Part shown: positions 1-14,600 of the stretch, piece by piece | Layout of the letters: every line of letters starts with the position of its first letter | Position numbering within the stretch: the stretch's first letter is position 1 | Assembly (NCBI GenBank): GCA_025617745.1 | Contig: CM046863.1 | Span: forward strand, 16,248,875-16,312,874 | Length of the DNA stretch: 64,000 bases | Reading direction: 5' to 3' | Source: Heliocidaris erythrogramma | Taxonomy: Eukaryota; Echinodermata; Echinoidea; Camarodonta; Echinometridae | The notes under the pieces: model-generated | What the model was told of the DNA's origin: nothing | Database searches by the model: none | The model's input: the letters and a program-made list of their open reading frames with translations, nothing else | Translations under genes and position numbers: made by a program

Positions 1-235
1 CCATATTTTTTAAAGAAATGGTAAAGACTTTCTTGTGAGCGCTCTACCGGCTGCAGTTCTTGTCGGATCATCTTCATATTACGCATGGTGTTGCATTATG
101 GTAAGATGAAGACGCCTATTGTTTTTGATGTGGGTGGAGTCATCGTTGCCATGGTAACCATATTTTTAAAAGAAATAGTAAAGAATTTCTTGTGAGCGCT
201 TTACCGGCTGCAGTTTTTGTCGGATCACCTTCAAT
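1..235. repeat. Direct repeat of a ~78-bp segment
   Basis: The segment at 1-78 recurs at 158-235 with few mismatches. Both copies read CCATATTTTT, then a stretch ending in TTGTGAGCGCT, then ACCGGCTGCAGTT and TGTCGGATCA. The first copy touches the window edge, so the array may continue upstream. No coding meaning is visible. Confidence 0.75.
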
Positions 236-1110
236 TTCAAAACAACTAAAAAATGACAAAAGTACAAAAAGGTCAAATTTGTCAGCAGTGATACCCGAGG
301 TCCCAAATTGCGACTTTATCCATTTCAGTCATAACATTGATTCAAATGGGGGATGGGTGACGGGTTCGGGGGATACATGTACTCGGACTGGCCCCCCCCC
401 CCCCCCTCCGAGTGCTCTAGTAATTATTTAAAAGTTGTAATTGATGAAAAGCAAGTTGGCAACTCTTCGCATGGTGACGGACGTAGCCCGTAGGTTTCGA
501 GGACCTCTCTCATTTGCTGTGTGCTTAAACAAATATAGGCCAATATATATTTCCTGTGAAGAAAAAATATTGAATTATTCATTCATATTAGATAATGATA
601 ATCATTGTACGTCATGCTTTTGACACAACCCCTGTATACAATTCTATTCCTTCATCAACAACGAAGAAAATGGAAATTTACGAAGTTTTCAGCACCGAAA
701 TTCCTCATCATTTTATCAAACTGTGACTGATATATCTCCCTTATATTTTCTGGGTTTTTTTTTTGAATTAATACAAACATGAAGTTGCAGAGTCTATCAA
801 GGTTAACGTAAATGCATCAAACACTTTATCAAATTACTTTTCCAAACCGCACCATACGGATTTGTATTATATAGCACATGTCGTTAATTTATTTGGTTGT
901 TCATGCACGGTCATATACCACAGTCACACCAACGAGCAGCACATCAGACGGACGACAGACCGAACAAAAACATTTATTACGCTGAATCGCCAATAATTGG
1001 TCTGCCTTTGGTATCAGTTTGGAGTCGGTTATGACGGTGTGACTGAGGTGTGCAACTTGAGGTTATAGTTGTTGCATAAAATTCCAAAATAGGCCGGTTT
1101 GGAGTTAGTA
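236..1110. other. Unassigned non-coding sequence
   Basis: I see no gene here. A run of 15 C lies at 392-406, flanked by ACTCGGA and TCCGAGT, so it could form a small hairpin. The piece at 430-470 (GTTGTAATTGATGAAAAGC, then GTTGGCAACTC) resembles sequence near 13944-13980 and is probably a dispersed-repeat remnant. Confidence 0.5.
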
Positions 1111-1298
1111 CAGTGAAACCTCGTTCTAAAAAAAGCCTCATTGGGACCCGGGAAATGACCTCGTTATATTGGAATCTTGATTGATGGCTTGAAACTGATC
1201 GTACACCAAGATGTAGGAGCGGAAGAACTATGCCGTTGACGTTGTACATAGAGAGAGTTTTGTTATAACAGTGTTCTTTATAAATGAGGTTCGACTGG
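1111..1298. mobile_element. Pogo/Tigger-like palindromic element
   Basis: The left end is CAGTGAAACCTCGTTCTA and the right end is the inverted match TATAAATGAGGTTCGACTG. The left end follows TA. This is one of about ten members of the CAGTGGAACCTCGTTATA family in the window. Ends starting CAGT next to TA are typical of Tc/mariner-pogo non-autonomous elements; the superfamily is an inference from the ends only. Confidence 0.6.
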
Positions 1299-1613
1299 AC
1301 ATAGTGCTTGTGACCATGTAATATTCACGGATCTGTTAAAACACGGGAAAGGTGACATTTTGTTCATTCAAACAATTCGGTTCAAATGACTTTAATCTAT
1401 TAACGAGCAGAGTTTATACAAATCTGCTTATTATGAGACGTAAAAACAGATTATTTTGCTTGTCTTTTCTCTATGATCATCGGCTGATTAATTAATGCAA
1501 ATCTCTATATAGCTTCCACGTTCAAACACACACATACACACCCACACACACACTCGCATATAAATAAGATACATTAATCGATCTATGATATGATTTGATA
1601 AATTAAAGTTTCA

Positions 1614-1965
1614 GTGACACAGGGACGGCGGGGCGTCTTCCAAAATTGGAGGGGGGGGGGGTACAGACAAAAGGGGCACCTACACAGCCCATTTTCCCCC
1701 GGGTTTTCCCCCCTTTTTCTTTCCATCCCTTTTCCTTACCTTTTCCTTATTCTGTTTTTGTTTTCCTTTCCTTTCCCTTTTTTCTTCTCCTTTCTCCTTT
1801 CTCTTTTCTCGGCTTCCCCCTCTTCCCTCTCCCTTCGCCCTTTTTTGCCGACAGAGGTGGCGCATTTGCTGACAGCAATTTTGGGTAAGGGGGGGGGGGG
1901 TGACACCTCCCCCTCCTCCCCACCCCTCCCCCAACCCCTCCTCCTCCCCCCCCCCCCCCGCCCAA
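1614..1965. repeat. Low-complexity G-run and polypyrimidine tract
   Basis: G runs at about 1649-1661 and 1889-1900 bracket a C/T-only stretch (about 1690-1840, with many TTTCCTTTCC motifs) and C-rich sequence at 1905-1960. Several reading frames stay open here on both strands, but they are Pro/Ser/Phe or Gly/Lys homopolymers caused by base composition, so I do not call a gene. Confidence 0.7.
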
Positions 1966-2508
1966 GAGACGCCCCTGCCCGGGGAGGGCATGTTTACGAG
2001 CTTACTTTATGAATTAGCTATGCATGCCCGCAAGAAGCGTGAAAGTGTTAAATGGGTGCGATTAATTATAGACTGGTGTATTGATCTTCTGTTTTGGTTT
2101 TTTTTTACCTTGTCTCTCCTGCCCCTTTCCTTCTTTCTTTCCCGGATTGATCGAGGGGCGCGCACACTCGAAATGACAAGTTGTTTCCTTTTGGTTAGGC
2201 TAGATTGGAGGATATGGATTTAGTGTTGTCATTAATAAATTTGAGATTTTCTTAGTGATCAGCGATTGCTTGGTGAATTTTAGATTTTGTTGATATGATT
2301 TAATGTGATTTCTTCATTTTGATATCATTTTCCAGTTGTGAGTAAACCATACCATACAAGGATGAAATCTATGTACCTAATTATCATTTTTATATTATAC
2401 AAACCCAAAATACTATAATTACGTGCGCTTTATTCTAGACTAGTCAAACACACGTTTATCGTACGATCAAGAGCGCTGAATCTGTTGTCGAGAAATACCA
2501 TCTTCAAA
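1966..2508. other. Region upstream of the HSD17B12 start codon
   Basis: This holds the presumed promoter and 5' UTR of the gene starting at 2509. I see no clear TATA box, initiator or CpG cluster, and I cannot place the transcription start. Confidence 0.35.
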
Positions 2509-2686
2509 ATGAGTTCTTTTGTTCCACCCACCGTTGTAATTAATATATTTGCTGCAATTGGATTCATAGCAACTGTCTACAAACTTTTAAAGGTGTCATG
2601 GTCAATTTTGAAAAATGTGAACACGTTTATGTTGGCGAGAGCGCTTGGTCTAGCGACTGACCCCAAACGACATGGAAAATGGGCGG
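2509..2686 (+). CDS. hsd17b12: HSD17B12 exon 1
   Basis: It encodes residues 1-59 plus one base, starting [10 protein letters not shown] and ending KRHGKWA. It contains the hydrophobic membrane anchor. I chose the ATG at 2509 (context AAAATGAG) because no in-frame ATG precedes it in the open frame. The donor GTGAGT starts at 2687, phase 1. Confidence 0.93.
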
Positions 2687-5600
2687 GTGAGTATCGGGGC
2701 GATAGGAGTGTTACGTCTCGTGTAACAGTTCAGTCAGCTCACGCTCAGCTCATACTAAGTTACACTGTCAGTAGCGATGTCAACGGGGTCGCACTTAACA
2801 CATTTCCTATTCTGCCGACGTGTTAAAATGTCAATTTTCATCGAACCACTGTGGCTATATTTTTAGCATTAAATTTTTTTTTAAAATATCAATAAAATGC
2901 ACTATATATTACTAAAAACAAAAAGTTTAATTTGGCTCATCAAAATGATCGGGAAACTTGCATTTGATGACATTATCGCGGAGCTCCACATTACACAAAG
3001 TGTCTCATGCGAGTCGCCATCTTGAATAAAGTGACCCCAAATTATTTCTGCTTCCGGGTTGGTTTTTTCTCTCTAGCCTCGTTATATGACGTCATTTTGA
3101 AGAGATATTTTCGTCATTTCATATACACATGCTATACATGCGAAATGACCAGTCAAAACTTGACGACCAGTTCGTTTTCCCCTAGAAATCGTGTATTTTG
3201 GCAAGTTTGGAAAAACATGCATCGATTTTGTGACTTTGGACCCTGTTTTCTATGATAAGATCTCAGGGTTTTTAAAAAACCGGTCTTTATTTGATTTTTG
3301 TGGATGTTTTTAACCTAGAAACCACTTGCATTTACAGTAAAAACCTGTCGCATTTTGTCGCAACTGGGGTAAACTAGTCGGTGTCAGGAGATCTCTCGGG
3401 CATTTTCGGGAGGTTCGCAGGTTCCTATATTTCAAGGCCACCGTACCTATACTGTACGTGCAAGCCTATACGATGTAGCCTACGTGTTGTACCGTTTACT
3501 TCATTACCCTGCCGTTTTTGCAATTGATTTCCACAATGATCTTTTCAAAAATAAGTTTTCTTTGCTCAGTACTTGCAAAACATTTTTTTTCCTTCCAATT
3601 TAAAATGTGTCACCTTAGCAGTATTTTTCCTGAATGCAATATTTTATATATTTATAATTATATTTAGAATTACTCTAGTCTTGAATAGAGTCTAGTTATT
3701 GTTTCAGATCAAATTCTAGACAAAGTCCAAGTTCTAATTCGGCAATGAATTCAAATTCAATTCAATTCAATCTTGTTTTGAGTTTAATTAGGCCTATATT
3801 ATGATGAAGAAGATGTTGGGTTTCGCCTTCGAAGTACTACAAATGTTTACAAATGCATGTATGCATGCATGCATGTATGTTTGTTGCCAAACTTATGTCA
3901 TGAATTATAAATTATTCATTAGTCTATTTAATTTAGGGAGGTTAATTATTATTATTTATTATTATTATTCATTATTAATATTATTAATAATATTAATGTT
4001 AGGCCCTAATCAGAACATTGGCATATGCCTAATTGATGTATAAACTATAATAAAATTAAAGTTAATTATAATTAATTATTAATATTATGATTTGAATTGG
4101 AAATGTAATTTTACAATATTTTCAGGCCATTATGATATTATCCAGCAGTGGATCCAGGATTTGAAAATTTGAGCGGAGGGCCAAAATTCAATGTATTTTT
4201 GGCCCAATTCTATGACAGAACCCCCCCCCCCCACCCACCCCCTGGATCCTTCACTGCCACTGGTTTAAAGCCTATGAATATGTTCTTGTTATCAATATAA
4301 TATTTGAGTTATTAACAAGGTTCTTAAGTATTAAATTTAATAGTTCTGAAATCTAATGTTGCTAATTTGATGAGACGAAAATCTCTTGATTAATGGAAAA
4401 TAATTTTGATTTTTTTTTTTTTTCTTGTCTTGTTTTTCCCCCTACCTGTGATAACTTTTATTTTATTTTCAAATTATTACCACTCGACTTTTTGGAGTCT
4501 TCCTCGGTAACTGTGAATGAAAAAAAAAAACTGGATGAAAAACAATGGAATAAGTTAAAATCAAGTACAGTTATCCTTGCCCAAGTCAAACTCACATAAT
4601 TCAAATAATTGTCTAAGTCAAAGGTCTTTTAAAAGTCGATCTTCTCTTTAGATTCTATTGTTTTTAACCCTTTTTAAGTCTAAGCTTTTTTCTTGAGTCC
4701 CAACTGATTTGACTTCGGGAAGGTTGACTGTATGAGATTAAGTGCGGAATAATCAAAGGAAAAAGAATGCATGGATTATAAAAATTCACATTTGTATGTT
4801 TGAAAATCCTAATCTTGATCAGATTTGGAGCTCACTTTTCCCTCCGGTAACTTGAATTGTAAGTGATACAGCTTCTATTGGGAACTTGCTATAGTAATAT
4901 TTTTTTGTCTCTACATGCCTTATAGAAACAGCTTCATTTTGGTGTATAAAACCATATTTTTTTGTTCGGAAAACCTGCATAGGGGGGTAATAGAGTAAGG
5001 AGAAGCAGTTCTCCATAAATTGCCGCAGAAGACATACGGTCGAGTGCTACATTCAACAAGCCAAAACTCAGTAACGAAACATCCAATTTCAATTATCTCT
5101 TCACCACTGGATTTGTCTCACCAAGACCTTTAATATGATGTATGGTTTGCCCATATTTGATAAAAAAAAAAATTGGTGTAACATAGCTACTGTCAGTGTA
5201 TACCACTCCCTATTTCGCGCATGACCTAAGTTCGCGCACAGGGCAATATCTAAAAAACTACAAAAGATTTCGAAAATCTGATAGCGCTATTACTATTAGA
5301 TAGGGCCTAGAGGAAGCTAAAATTACATATGGACTATATTTTCTTTTAAGTTGGGTGAGAAATTATGAAGATATTGACAAAATATCGGCAATTTTGCTAC
5401 TTTTTACGTCAGTTTCCGAAAAATATGAAGTTACCGACAACGGTCCAAAAATCCTCATTTTGATAGAAGATGTCATCAAAGTTGTAGGTAAAACGTGATA
5501 CCAAATGATTGTATGATATTTTGTCTTACAAATGATGATTATCTTCCCTTTGCTGGACCGCTACGTTGGATAACTTAGATGTTAATTTACGTGCGCGAAC

Positions 5601-8600
5601 TTAGGTCTCGTCGTTTTTAACCCCTTTTTTTTTCTCAGTGTGTTGCGATCCGACACTGGGTTTTGAGATCGCGATATTTCCGAAATTCTTCGTCGATTAA
5701 TGTTCTTGTTGAATCAAGTTTTAGACCAGAATTTTGCTTTCCGTTTGGTATAAAACTTTATAAATAAATTATTGTAGAATATGAGAAATCAAGTAGGCCC
5801 TATCGAATATCACATTTCTAATAAAAATTTGAATGTGCGCGAAATATGGTCACCCCATCATACACCGTGCGGCCAGGTACCGGCTAGCTTTTGAGGCCAA
5901 GTGAGAACTGCGTAGTCAGTTGAATAAGGGGCGGGGCAGTTTTTAATATAATTTCATTATTGTCATCAATAAAGTTAGAAACTTGACAGTTTTTTGTAAC
6001 TCCAGCCCAATCATGCCAATGGATGGTGGTGGTGGATGGTGGTGGCCGGTGGAGCTCCCTGGATCAAGTCAGGAGTTAATTTTATTGCACTGCAGGCTTA
6101 AAAAAAAACACCAAAACTTTCTAACTCTAAGTTACTTAAGTAATCTAAGTAAGGGTACGACCATTTCATATCACTCGTAGGGCGAAAGGATTAAAAAAAA
6201 AGGACCCACAGGTGGTGAGTACACATTCTACACTGCCACTACTGCTGCACAATAATCTGTGGCAACTGGCAATTAAGCCATTTTTTTTAGGACATAAAAA
6301 ATATGAGATAAAAAATAAGAGATCTGGGGGTCGTTTCATCAAACCGTCATAACGACAAGATCAGCAAAATCTCGACACTGTCACTCAACTTGTCCGCTAA
6401 GTATTTCACAAAGCTGTCTTTGCCAAGACCAGTGACAACTTCGCTGCCAACTGACTTGTCGGTACTCCGGACTTGTCGGTACTCCAGACTTGTCATATCT
6501 TTTTAGAACGCCATCACAAGCCAGCTTTTAGTTAGTCTATGGGCTGCGAAAAAATAACAAATGTAAATTAAGAGAACATTTATTTCCTGATCTCCAAGCA
6601 CTATCCTTTATCATTCCTTTACCAGATAGTATTACTAATGTCCGTATTATAATATTGTACAGACAAACAATATGTTCTTATGGCTTCTTGACCCCCAACA
6701 AGTAAACGAGATTAACATTAAAAATACCCACATCTGTCTACCATAGAATCAGCATCGAAAACGGAACAGTCTGTATATATACAGACCCATGTGAACGACG
6801 ACAATTTATCATGTATGTATTTTCGCTATTTTTTCCGTTTTCACGCAATGCTTTGATATGAATAATATATGTATCTTTTAATGAATAAATATTTAAAATT
6901 GGGTCATAAGATATCTTAATTTAATCATTTTCTCTAAAATGAACACGATTTGGGTCTTCTTTCCGTAATTAGTCAATTACGGTATCCTCTTGCCTACAAA
7001 TTTAGATTTGTACATCGCAAAAGCCTCGAGTTTTCTCAATTTTATAAATTCTAAGATGTCTTAATAAACACATCTTTTCATGTAAACGGGATGTTTGTAA
7101 TTCACAAGCATTCATCTTCGCTGCCATTTTTTACATTTTGGAAGAGTTTGGGAAAACTGAGCCTCAAAATCTGTTTGGGTAATTGACGATAATTCCAATG
7201 GACTGTGATATAGACTATGTTTTTTCGCCGATGAGTATCGATATCATTGAGTTGTCGTTTATCATGTCTTCATGAAACAGTTTTTCAGGTCCATGACATT
7301 TCCGTAGATCGCCGACAACAGTTATGACTGTCATGGAGTTGATTTGATGAAACGACCCCCAAAAGACTGAAACTTATCAACTGTTTGTCTGGCCCTGGGA
7401 AAGTCCCCTTTGATCGGTGACCAGCTTAACCACTGATTCAGGGAATTTGGAAATTTATAAGCATTAAATTTTGTGTGTCATTAAATTTTTCTGCTAAGAC
7501 AAAATGAGCCTTCTGTCTGCTGCCATGTCTGCTGCCGTCTATGTGTGGAGAGTGGAAATTCTGCATTTGTTTGTTGTGTCAGGCAGTAGGGGCACCAATT
7601 TCGCCATGTCCATATTTGTTTGGGAGTACAAGTTAACCTTATACGTTGGATGAGTGCACTCATGGAACAATCACTATCACACTACATGTATGTGGGGCTG
7701 TGTCAATTTCGGCGGCGATCGTGACCTCAAAGTTGAAGAGGTGGAAACACGAATGTAATAGACAAAATGAAAATACTTGCTTCTCCGTTTTAGAATGATA
7801 GAAAAAGCTGATTTCATGCTATTAAAATTCTTCAATAGAATATTCATCACCTTGATCAAGTGAAATTTTCTGGCTATTTTGTTTGGCGATCTTGCTCCTT
7901 CAAAACACATATGTGCTGGAGATCACACACTCTCTATTATGTATGAAGGTAATACCCTGTATTTCTTATGTCAACAAATTTTCAGAGGCCTAATTTTAAT
8001 ACATTTGTGTTTTGGCTATGCTTTTTTTTTAAATTCACAGTTGTTACTGGAGCTACAGATGGCATTGGCAAGGCATACGCAGAACAGGTACGTCTAACTG
8101 CAGCTAACTTGGATGACTTTGCCTCAATTGAAGTCTTTTTCTGAACTTTACATGACTTTGCCTCAATTGAAGTCTTCTTCTGAACTTTACAGCTGTCTGC
8201 CGGACAAAAGAAAAGATCACTGCTTTGTCTGAATGGACACTAAATACAGAAATGCACACGATCAATGTATTATAACATACAGAGAATTCAGAAATTCTGT
8301 CACTCTGAAATAACTTACGATAAAAATATGAATTATAAATGAGATTAAATTACTTATAAGTTAAAGGGGAATAAAAGGCAACAACCATTAGCCTATAATC
8401 ATGTAGATAATTGTCAGCCTATTACAGATATCTTGAAATTACTCCTATTTGATTATTTAAGAAAGAGAACAGTGTCAATTCTTCAAAGAAGTGACAAAGA
8501 CCTACAACTGCTCTTAGATATCACCTGTGTGAGACAATGGGGGTACCAAGATGGCTGCCATTTTGCATTGGTGGCTTTAGTTGTACAAAAGCTATCATTA

Positions 8601-11600
8601 TGCAACATCTTATCCATTGTGTACAGGTAAATGGACATGTACCGCAATGACATCACAGTTTTTCAAAATGGCAGCCCCCATGGGATAATATCTAGCAAGA
8701 AATCTGCAAACTTTAGAGAGACTGTTTCTTACTGAGTAATCAAATCAGAGTATTTTCAAGATATTTTGAACAGGCTGACAATTTTCCACATGATTATCAG
8801 CTAATGTATGTTGAGTTTCATTCTCCTTTAATTTAAATTGACACAAACAATCTGCACCACCAAAACTTCACGATATTTCATCTAAACTATCTTTTCACTC
8901 TTTGTAAGTCTGAAGTGATTTGAAACAAATAATCAATTGAGATATCAAAAATGAATAGTGAGAAATGATGTACATGTACTTCTACCCATTGCGTACGGGA
9001 CCCTGGTAGTAGCTGTATTAAAGGGAGTGGCAAGTCGTAATCCATGGGCCTGACCAGTTGGCCTGACTCGGGGAAATTCGGATACAATCAGGTCCAATCG
9101 TGCGCTACCGAAGGAATGTTATTGCCGGATTCCTCGCGCGATCGTTAACTCGAATCCCTCCATACGCAACCGACCAATGAGATTCAAATACTGGAATAAA
9201 GAACGCGCGATCTTGTTTACTCAAATTTGGGTCAATGTGCGAACTTTTATTAGCTGCGTACGATAAATTGAAGTCGCTTTGAACTTTGATCCAGAGAAAG
9301 GAGCAGCCAACTGTAAAAGCGCCCATAGATTGTGACTTGTCGCTCCCTTTAAAAGGAAGGTTGAGTTCCGGGAAAGGTGAACTATAATTTGTGAGCTTTC
9401 TCATTCTTATTATGTTAGTTTGGAAGATTATCATAGTAGAAATGTCCCTTTAAAAGAATTGCTCTTCATATGCTCTCACATTCCAAATATGACAAGAAAC
9501 AGCTGAAATGTTCGGGCCGAACATTTGTGTGTAGTCCCATGTGCACATATCTCTGTGCAGTTCATGCGAGTCTCAGCAGGATTGGGTCAATTTCTTATCA
9601 TTTTGGTGATTCCAAAACCTGACGGCATACACAAATTCTTACGTGCTATATAATCAAACTTTCCAATTGCTTTGAGATGATTTCGTTCACAATTCAATCT
9701 CATGACCAGAACTCAACTTTATCTTTAAGCCCAAGAGAAATTCAGTAGTAAACGGGTTAACAAAGACTTGAATTTTCTTTTTGAAAGCACTGTTGTTCAC
9801 TCCATTCCATCTCCAATTCTTTCTGTCTTTGTTCTCCATCGACCATTTCCTTTATTAGCTTGCAGCCAAGGGTCTTAACATCTATCTATTGAGTCGCTCT
9901 CCAGACAAACTCAAGGATGTAGCTACACAGATCGGTAAGACCAACCAAGAGATGATGATAGTGGTGGTGATGGTGGTGCTGATTGGTGATGACAATGATG
10001 ATGATAATAATGATTATGATGATGATGATGATGATGGTTATGACGGTGGTCATGGTGTTGATGGTGGTGGTAGTTGTGCTTAATGTTAAAGACCTCAGCC
10101 TGACCGAATTTTGAAATATACCCTTTATTCATCCACGGGGAGCTATATATTTTCTGAACAAATTGAAACCAACTTCATGAGATTCCGTTTCCTGTGGAAT
10201 GAGTAACAGCGTCCCGAATGTTGAGCCCCGGTGGTTTTTCTGACGAGGGCCCCGTCTCTGAGGAACGCTACTTTGCGGGGGGTGAAAATTTGATGACGAC
10301 ATATCGTGTAGACGCACTCGGAGCTGTATACATGACATGTCGTCACACGTCTAGCGACCCTCTGCAGTTTCCTCTGTTGTTACGCCATAGGGAGGGGGCG
10401 GACCAAAAAAAATTATCTTTTTTATTTTTTATGGATAAACGGAGACGAAAATTTATGAATACCCAGGGTAATTATATTCTTTGTTTACTAAGCTTTACGT
10501 CAATATATGGTTGTTTTGGGTCAGGCCGAGGTCTTTAATGTTGATGACTGATAAAGTTGATGATGAGTATGATGATGATGATGATGATAGTGGCATTGGT
10601 GATGGTAATGATGATAATGATGATGATGAAGATGATGGTGGTGATGATATTGATGATGGTCATAATAATAATAGTAATGATAGTAGTTGTGATGCTGATC
10701 ATGATGGTGTTAGTGGTCATGGTGTTTGGGTTGGTGATAGCCGTCATGATAGCACTGATGTTAGCTGTTGCTGCTGGGTCCTATAAAACTTTACATCTGT
10801 AACAACTGCCACATTTCTATGACAAATTTGCTCTCACCCAATCAGATGCAAGGATTTCAGTAGCTTATCACAGTTATTGCAACTTGTTATGGATAACAAG
10901 TTTTTATGAAACAGGGCCCATGATGCCCAGCATTTCACCATCATGTTCACCCCTCATCTATTCTTTATCTTTATCAGAGAAAAAGTACAAGGTGGAGACG
11001 AAGACGTACGCTGTTGACTTCACCGGTGGAGGTGACATCTATACATCAATCGGGGAACAACTAGCTGGCCTAGACATTGGAGTCTTGGTGAACAATGTTG
11101 GCATGTCCTACAGTTTTCCTGAGTACTTCTGTGAGCTGGCTGATGCTGAGAAGGTAGTGTCTTGAATTTGAATTTATTGATACATCTGTCATTATAACAG
11201 AAATTCTTCTTCCATTGGTTAACAATAAACATTTTCACAATGAAATATATATCAAAAATAAATGAGGTGTACAAGTATACATAGCAATGTGAACCAGATA
11301 TTAGAGAGAAAATAAAAAAAACGCTTAAAGGAGATTACAAACCAAAGTTTGTAATAAAAAGTAACACAAGAAAAGGAAATTTATCTCATATTGATGCCCT
11401 CCAATAACGAGAGAAGAAAAAAAAAATGTTTGTATTCTATGATTAATTCAGGTTCCCTCCCCCCTCATACCCCCGCACTTTGTCGCCTCACTGTAGACCT
11501 GCGCCCTGTTTAATAAAACTTGTCATAAATAACAAGTTGCAATAACTGTTATAAGCTACTGAAATCCTTGCATCTGATTGGTTGAGAGCAAATTTGTCAG

Positions 11601-14600
11601 TAAAAATCACCGATAAGACATTTGATGAAAAGCGCTCCTTTTTGTACAGATGTATGACATTTGGTACAAATGCTTGTGAGGCTACATTTTCTCCGGCGAC
11701 ATTTGTTCAGAGGGGCGTTTAATCAAGTGTCTTGCCCGTGATTTTTACAGACAAATTTGCTCTCAACCAATCAGATGCAAGGATTTCAGTTATTGCAACT
11801 TGTCATTGATGACAAGTTTTATGAAACAGGGCCCAGGGCTTCACTTTGTTTAAAAGATTTTGGGCTAGGGTTATGGGGGCGATGTGGGTTTTATGCTTGT
11901 TTGAGGGATAGGGTTTAATAAAGTGTTGGGTCCTGGGTTAGAATTTTTAGTGTAAAAAATATTGACCGTTACGCATTTGTTGATAGAGCATGTGTCGTAG
12001 AAAAGATTTGGTTGAAGTGGTTCGATTTGTTTTGCTTACATTTTTATTTGTTTACTCTGACATGAATACATGTTGAAAAATCAGCCTGCAATTTAATGGG
12101 AGCCACATTTTATAGGTGTGATAATTGTCGTAATTACTTTGAAATATGTGCTCTAGTTTAATATGACATATATGATTTTAGTATATTTTATTTGTACCAT
12201 GGTATAAATAGATTTTCATAATAGGTGAAAATGATCGATTTTTCCTTACTAAACAATGATTTTTATGAAACTTTCAGGGATTTCCCCCATAGATTTTAGG
12301 CAAATAAATTTAATTGTCAACTTCTTTATTTAAATGTTGAATAGTTCTTCACAAGCTGTTCTATATTTCTGTATTTCTTTGTTTTTTTATATCTCTATAT
12401 TCTATATTTATTTATATCTATTGTTCCTATTTACAGTTCCTGCCAAACATCATCAATATCAACTGCTTGTCCGTCGTCATGGTATGATAACGTTTCCTTG
12501 ACTACACTTTGCACTCTTAAAAATAATCTTAAAGTAATAATAATAGGAATAACAAAATGTATTATAGCACTTATATCACAAATGCAGTCCCTATGTGCTT
12601 TTAGGAATATAGAAAGAGAATGGAGCAGGAGGTAGATCAAAGGAGAATAACATTCAAGTAAAGTTCAAGATCGAAACCAACTCTAGTAAGCATCTGTGAC
12701 CTCTGGCACAGATCGCTGCACAAAAGTCCTACATTCCTTAGAAATAGAGAGTGAGAGTAGCAATACATGTTTTTGCATGTTGACCACTTGTGAAAATATC
12801 TGTGTTGGCGATTTTCAGGGTATGCGGTTTTCAGCAAGTTTTCACAAATTTTGTTTACATTTGTTTGGCTTAAACTTTACTGATTTACAATAACATGATA
12901 ACGATGATTTTTTTTAACTCTTTGTTTCGGTAATGAAGCTTCCCTGCAAGTACTTAAAATGGGATTGTACTAAATTTGATTGTGGGAGGTCAAGTTTAAA
13001 CTGGGCAAGTCAAAACTGGCTTTTTAGAACATGATTGTTTCACTCATACTGGTTAATTATTATGTCCAGGGTTTGTTACTTAAGCCTATTTGACAAAATA
13101 ATTTTTTTCTTTGCATATTGCTTGGTTAAAAGTATATTATTACCCTTGTTTTGCATTAACACTCTTTAGTGCACACCTTGATGAGTCAAAAAGCTTTATT
13201 CTTGCTTAAAGATATCTCTTTTTTTTATTCTTCTTTTTAGATGACCAACCTTGTATTGCCTGGTATGGTAGAAAGGTAAGAATGCATGATAGACCATTTT
13301 TTTCAGTTAGCACGTAGTTGAAATGGCCTGAAATGTGAGCAGATCCAGTCAATTACAGGTTGAGTTCTGGGAAAGGTGACAAATAATTTGTGAGCTTTCT
13401 CATTCCTTTTAGGTCAGTTTGGAAGAACATCATAGTAGAAATGTCCCCTGTTCTTCAAAAATGCCCTCAAATTACAAATATGACGAGAAATAGCTGAAGT
13501 GTTGCGGCCAAACAGTCATGTCACATGTGTGTGCAGTCCCATATACATTTCTGTTTGCAGTGCAAGGGTTTTTCAGTGCGTTAATTTAATTACATCACAG
13601 TATATATCAATTATTATGTGGACATGATCAACCTTTCCCAATCGCTTTGAGACAGTTTCTTTCACAATGTAATTGCATGACCAGAACTCAACTTCATCTG
13701 TAAATCACTCCCTATGTGATGAAGGTGCTTCATGAATCACTTTGTTTCCCCACCAGTGTATCATGAAATGCACTGTTAGTGTAGATAGGAATAATTATTA
13801 CATAACTCCCCTGAACACCTACTTAAAGGGAAAGTCCGACCTGATTACAAGTTGGTTTTAAAAGAAGCAGAAAATTTAAAGAAACAGATCAGTAAAGGTT
13901 TGAGCAAAATACAATAAGAAGTAAGAAAGTAAGGAAATTTTGAAGTTGTAATCAATCAAACACAAATTGGCAACTCTGTGACGTTTCTTGCAAACGCCTC
14001 CACCGTTTGGCCTGTACCCCAAAAATCATTAATATCCATTTTATCTACAAATAAAATATTCAAACATACATGCACCTTTGATATAACATTGCTCAAGACC
14101 GTCCATTATCTAGCCCCTGGATATATGTCTTCCCGCAAGGAACAGAGCTGTCTTCGTTCTGGCTTGCGCACATCCGGTCTTACTCTCAAGGCACCCATAA
14201 CGCATCTCAAGGGATATGGAGATTTTCATCAAATGCTCCTCGCCTGTAGAACTCACTCCCATCCTCTCTTTGTGTAATTGACAGTCGAGAACACTTCAAA
14301 TCTTGCCTTCAAACATGCCTATTTCAGCAGGTGTGTATATAATGACTTTATTGGAGGAGCCTGCACCTCTGAATGTTGTTAACAGAAATTCTGTGAAGCA
14401 TCATCATCATTATCATCATTATCATCAATTCTATTTTTTCTATTTCTGATGCAGGAAGAGGGGCATCATCATCAACGTTTCATCTGCCTCAGGCATGAAC
14501 CCAAGCCCTCTGCTGACAGTATACTCAGCTACAAAGGTACCATCCTTTTTCCATCTTCCATTTCCACAGATACATACATACATACATACGTACATACATA

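Noticed and set aside
1614-2223. Overlapping Pro/Phe/Ser-rich and Gly/Lys-rich frames on both strands
   Set aside because: They arise from polypyrimidine and G-run composition and share no motif with known proteins.
10129-10538. Frames of 67-106 residues also found at 49733-50013
   Set aside because: They are conserved only because both loci are copies of the same inverted-repeat element, and several frames are open at once.
9889-10786. Asp-rich, His-rich and Met/Ile-rich frames
   Set aside because: All are translations of the GAT microsatellite, interrupted by a non-coding element.
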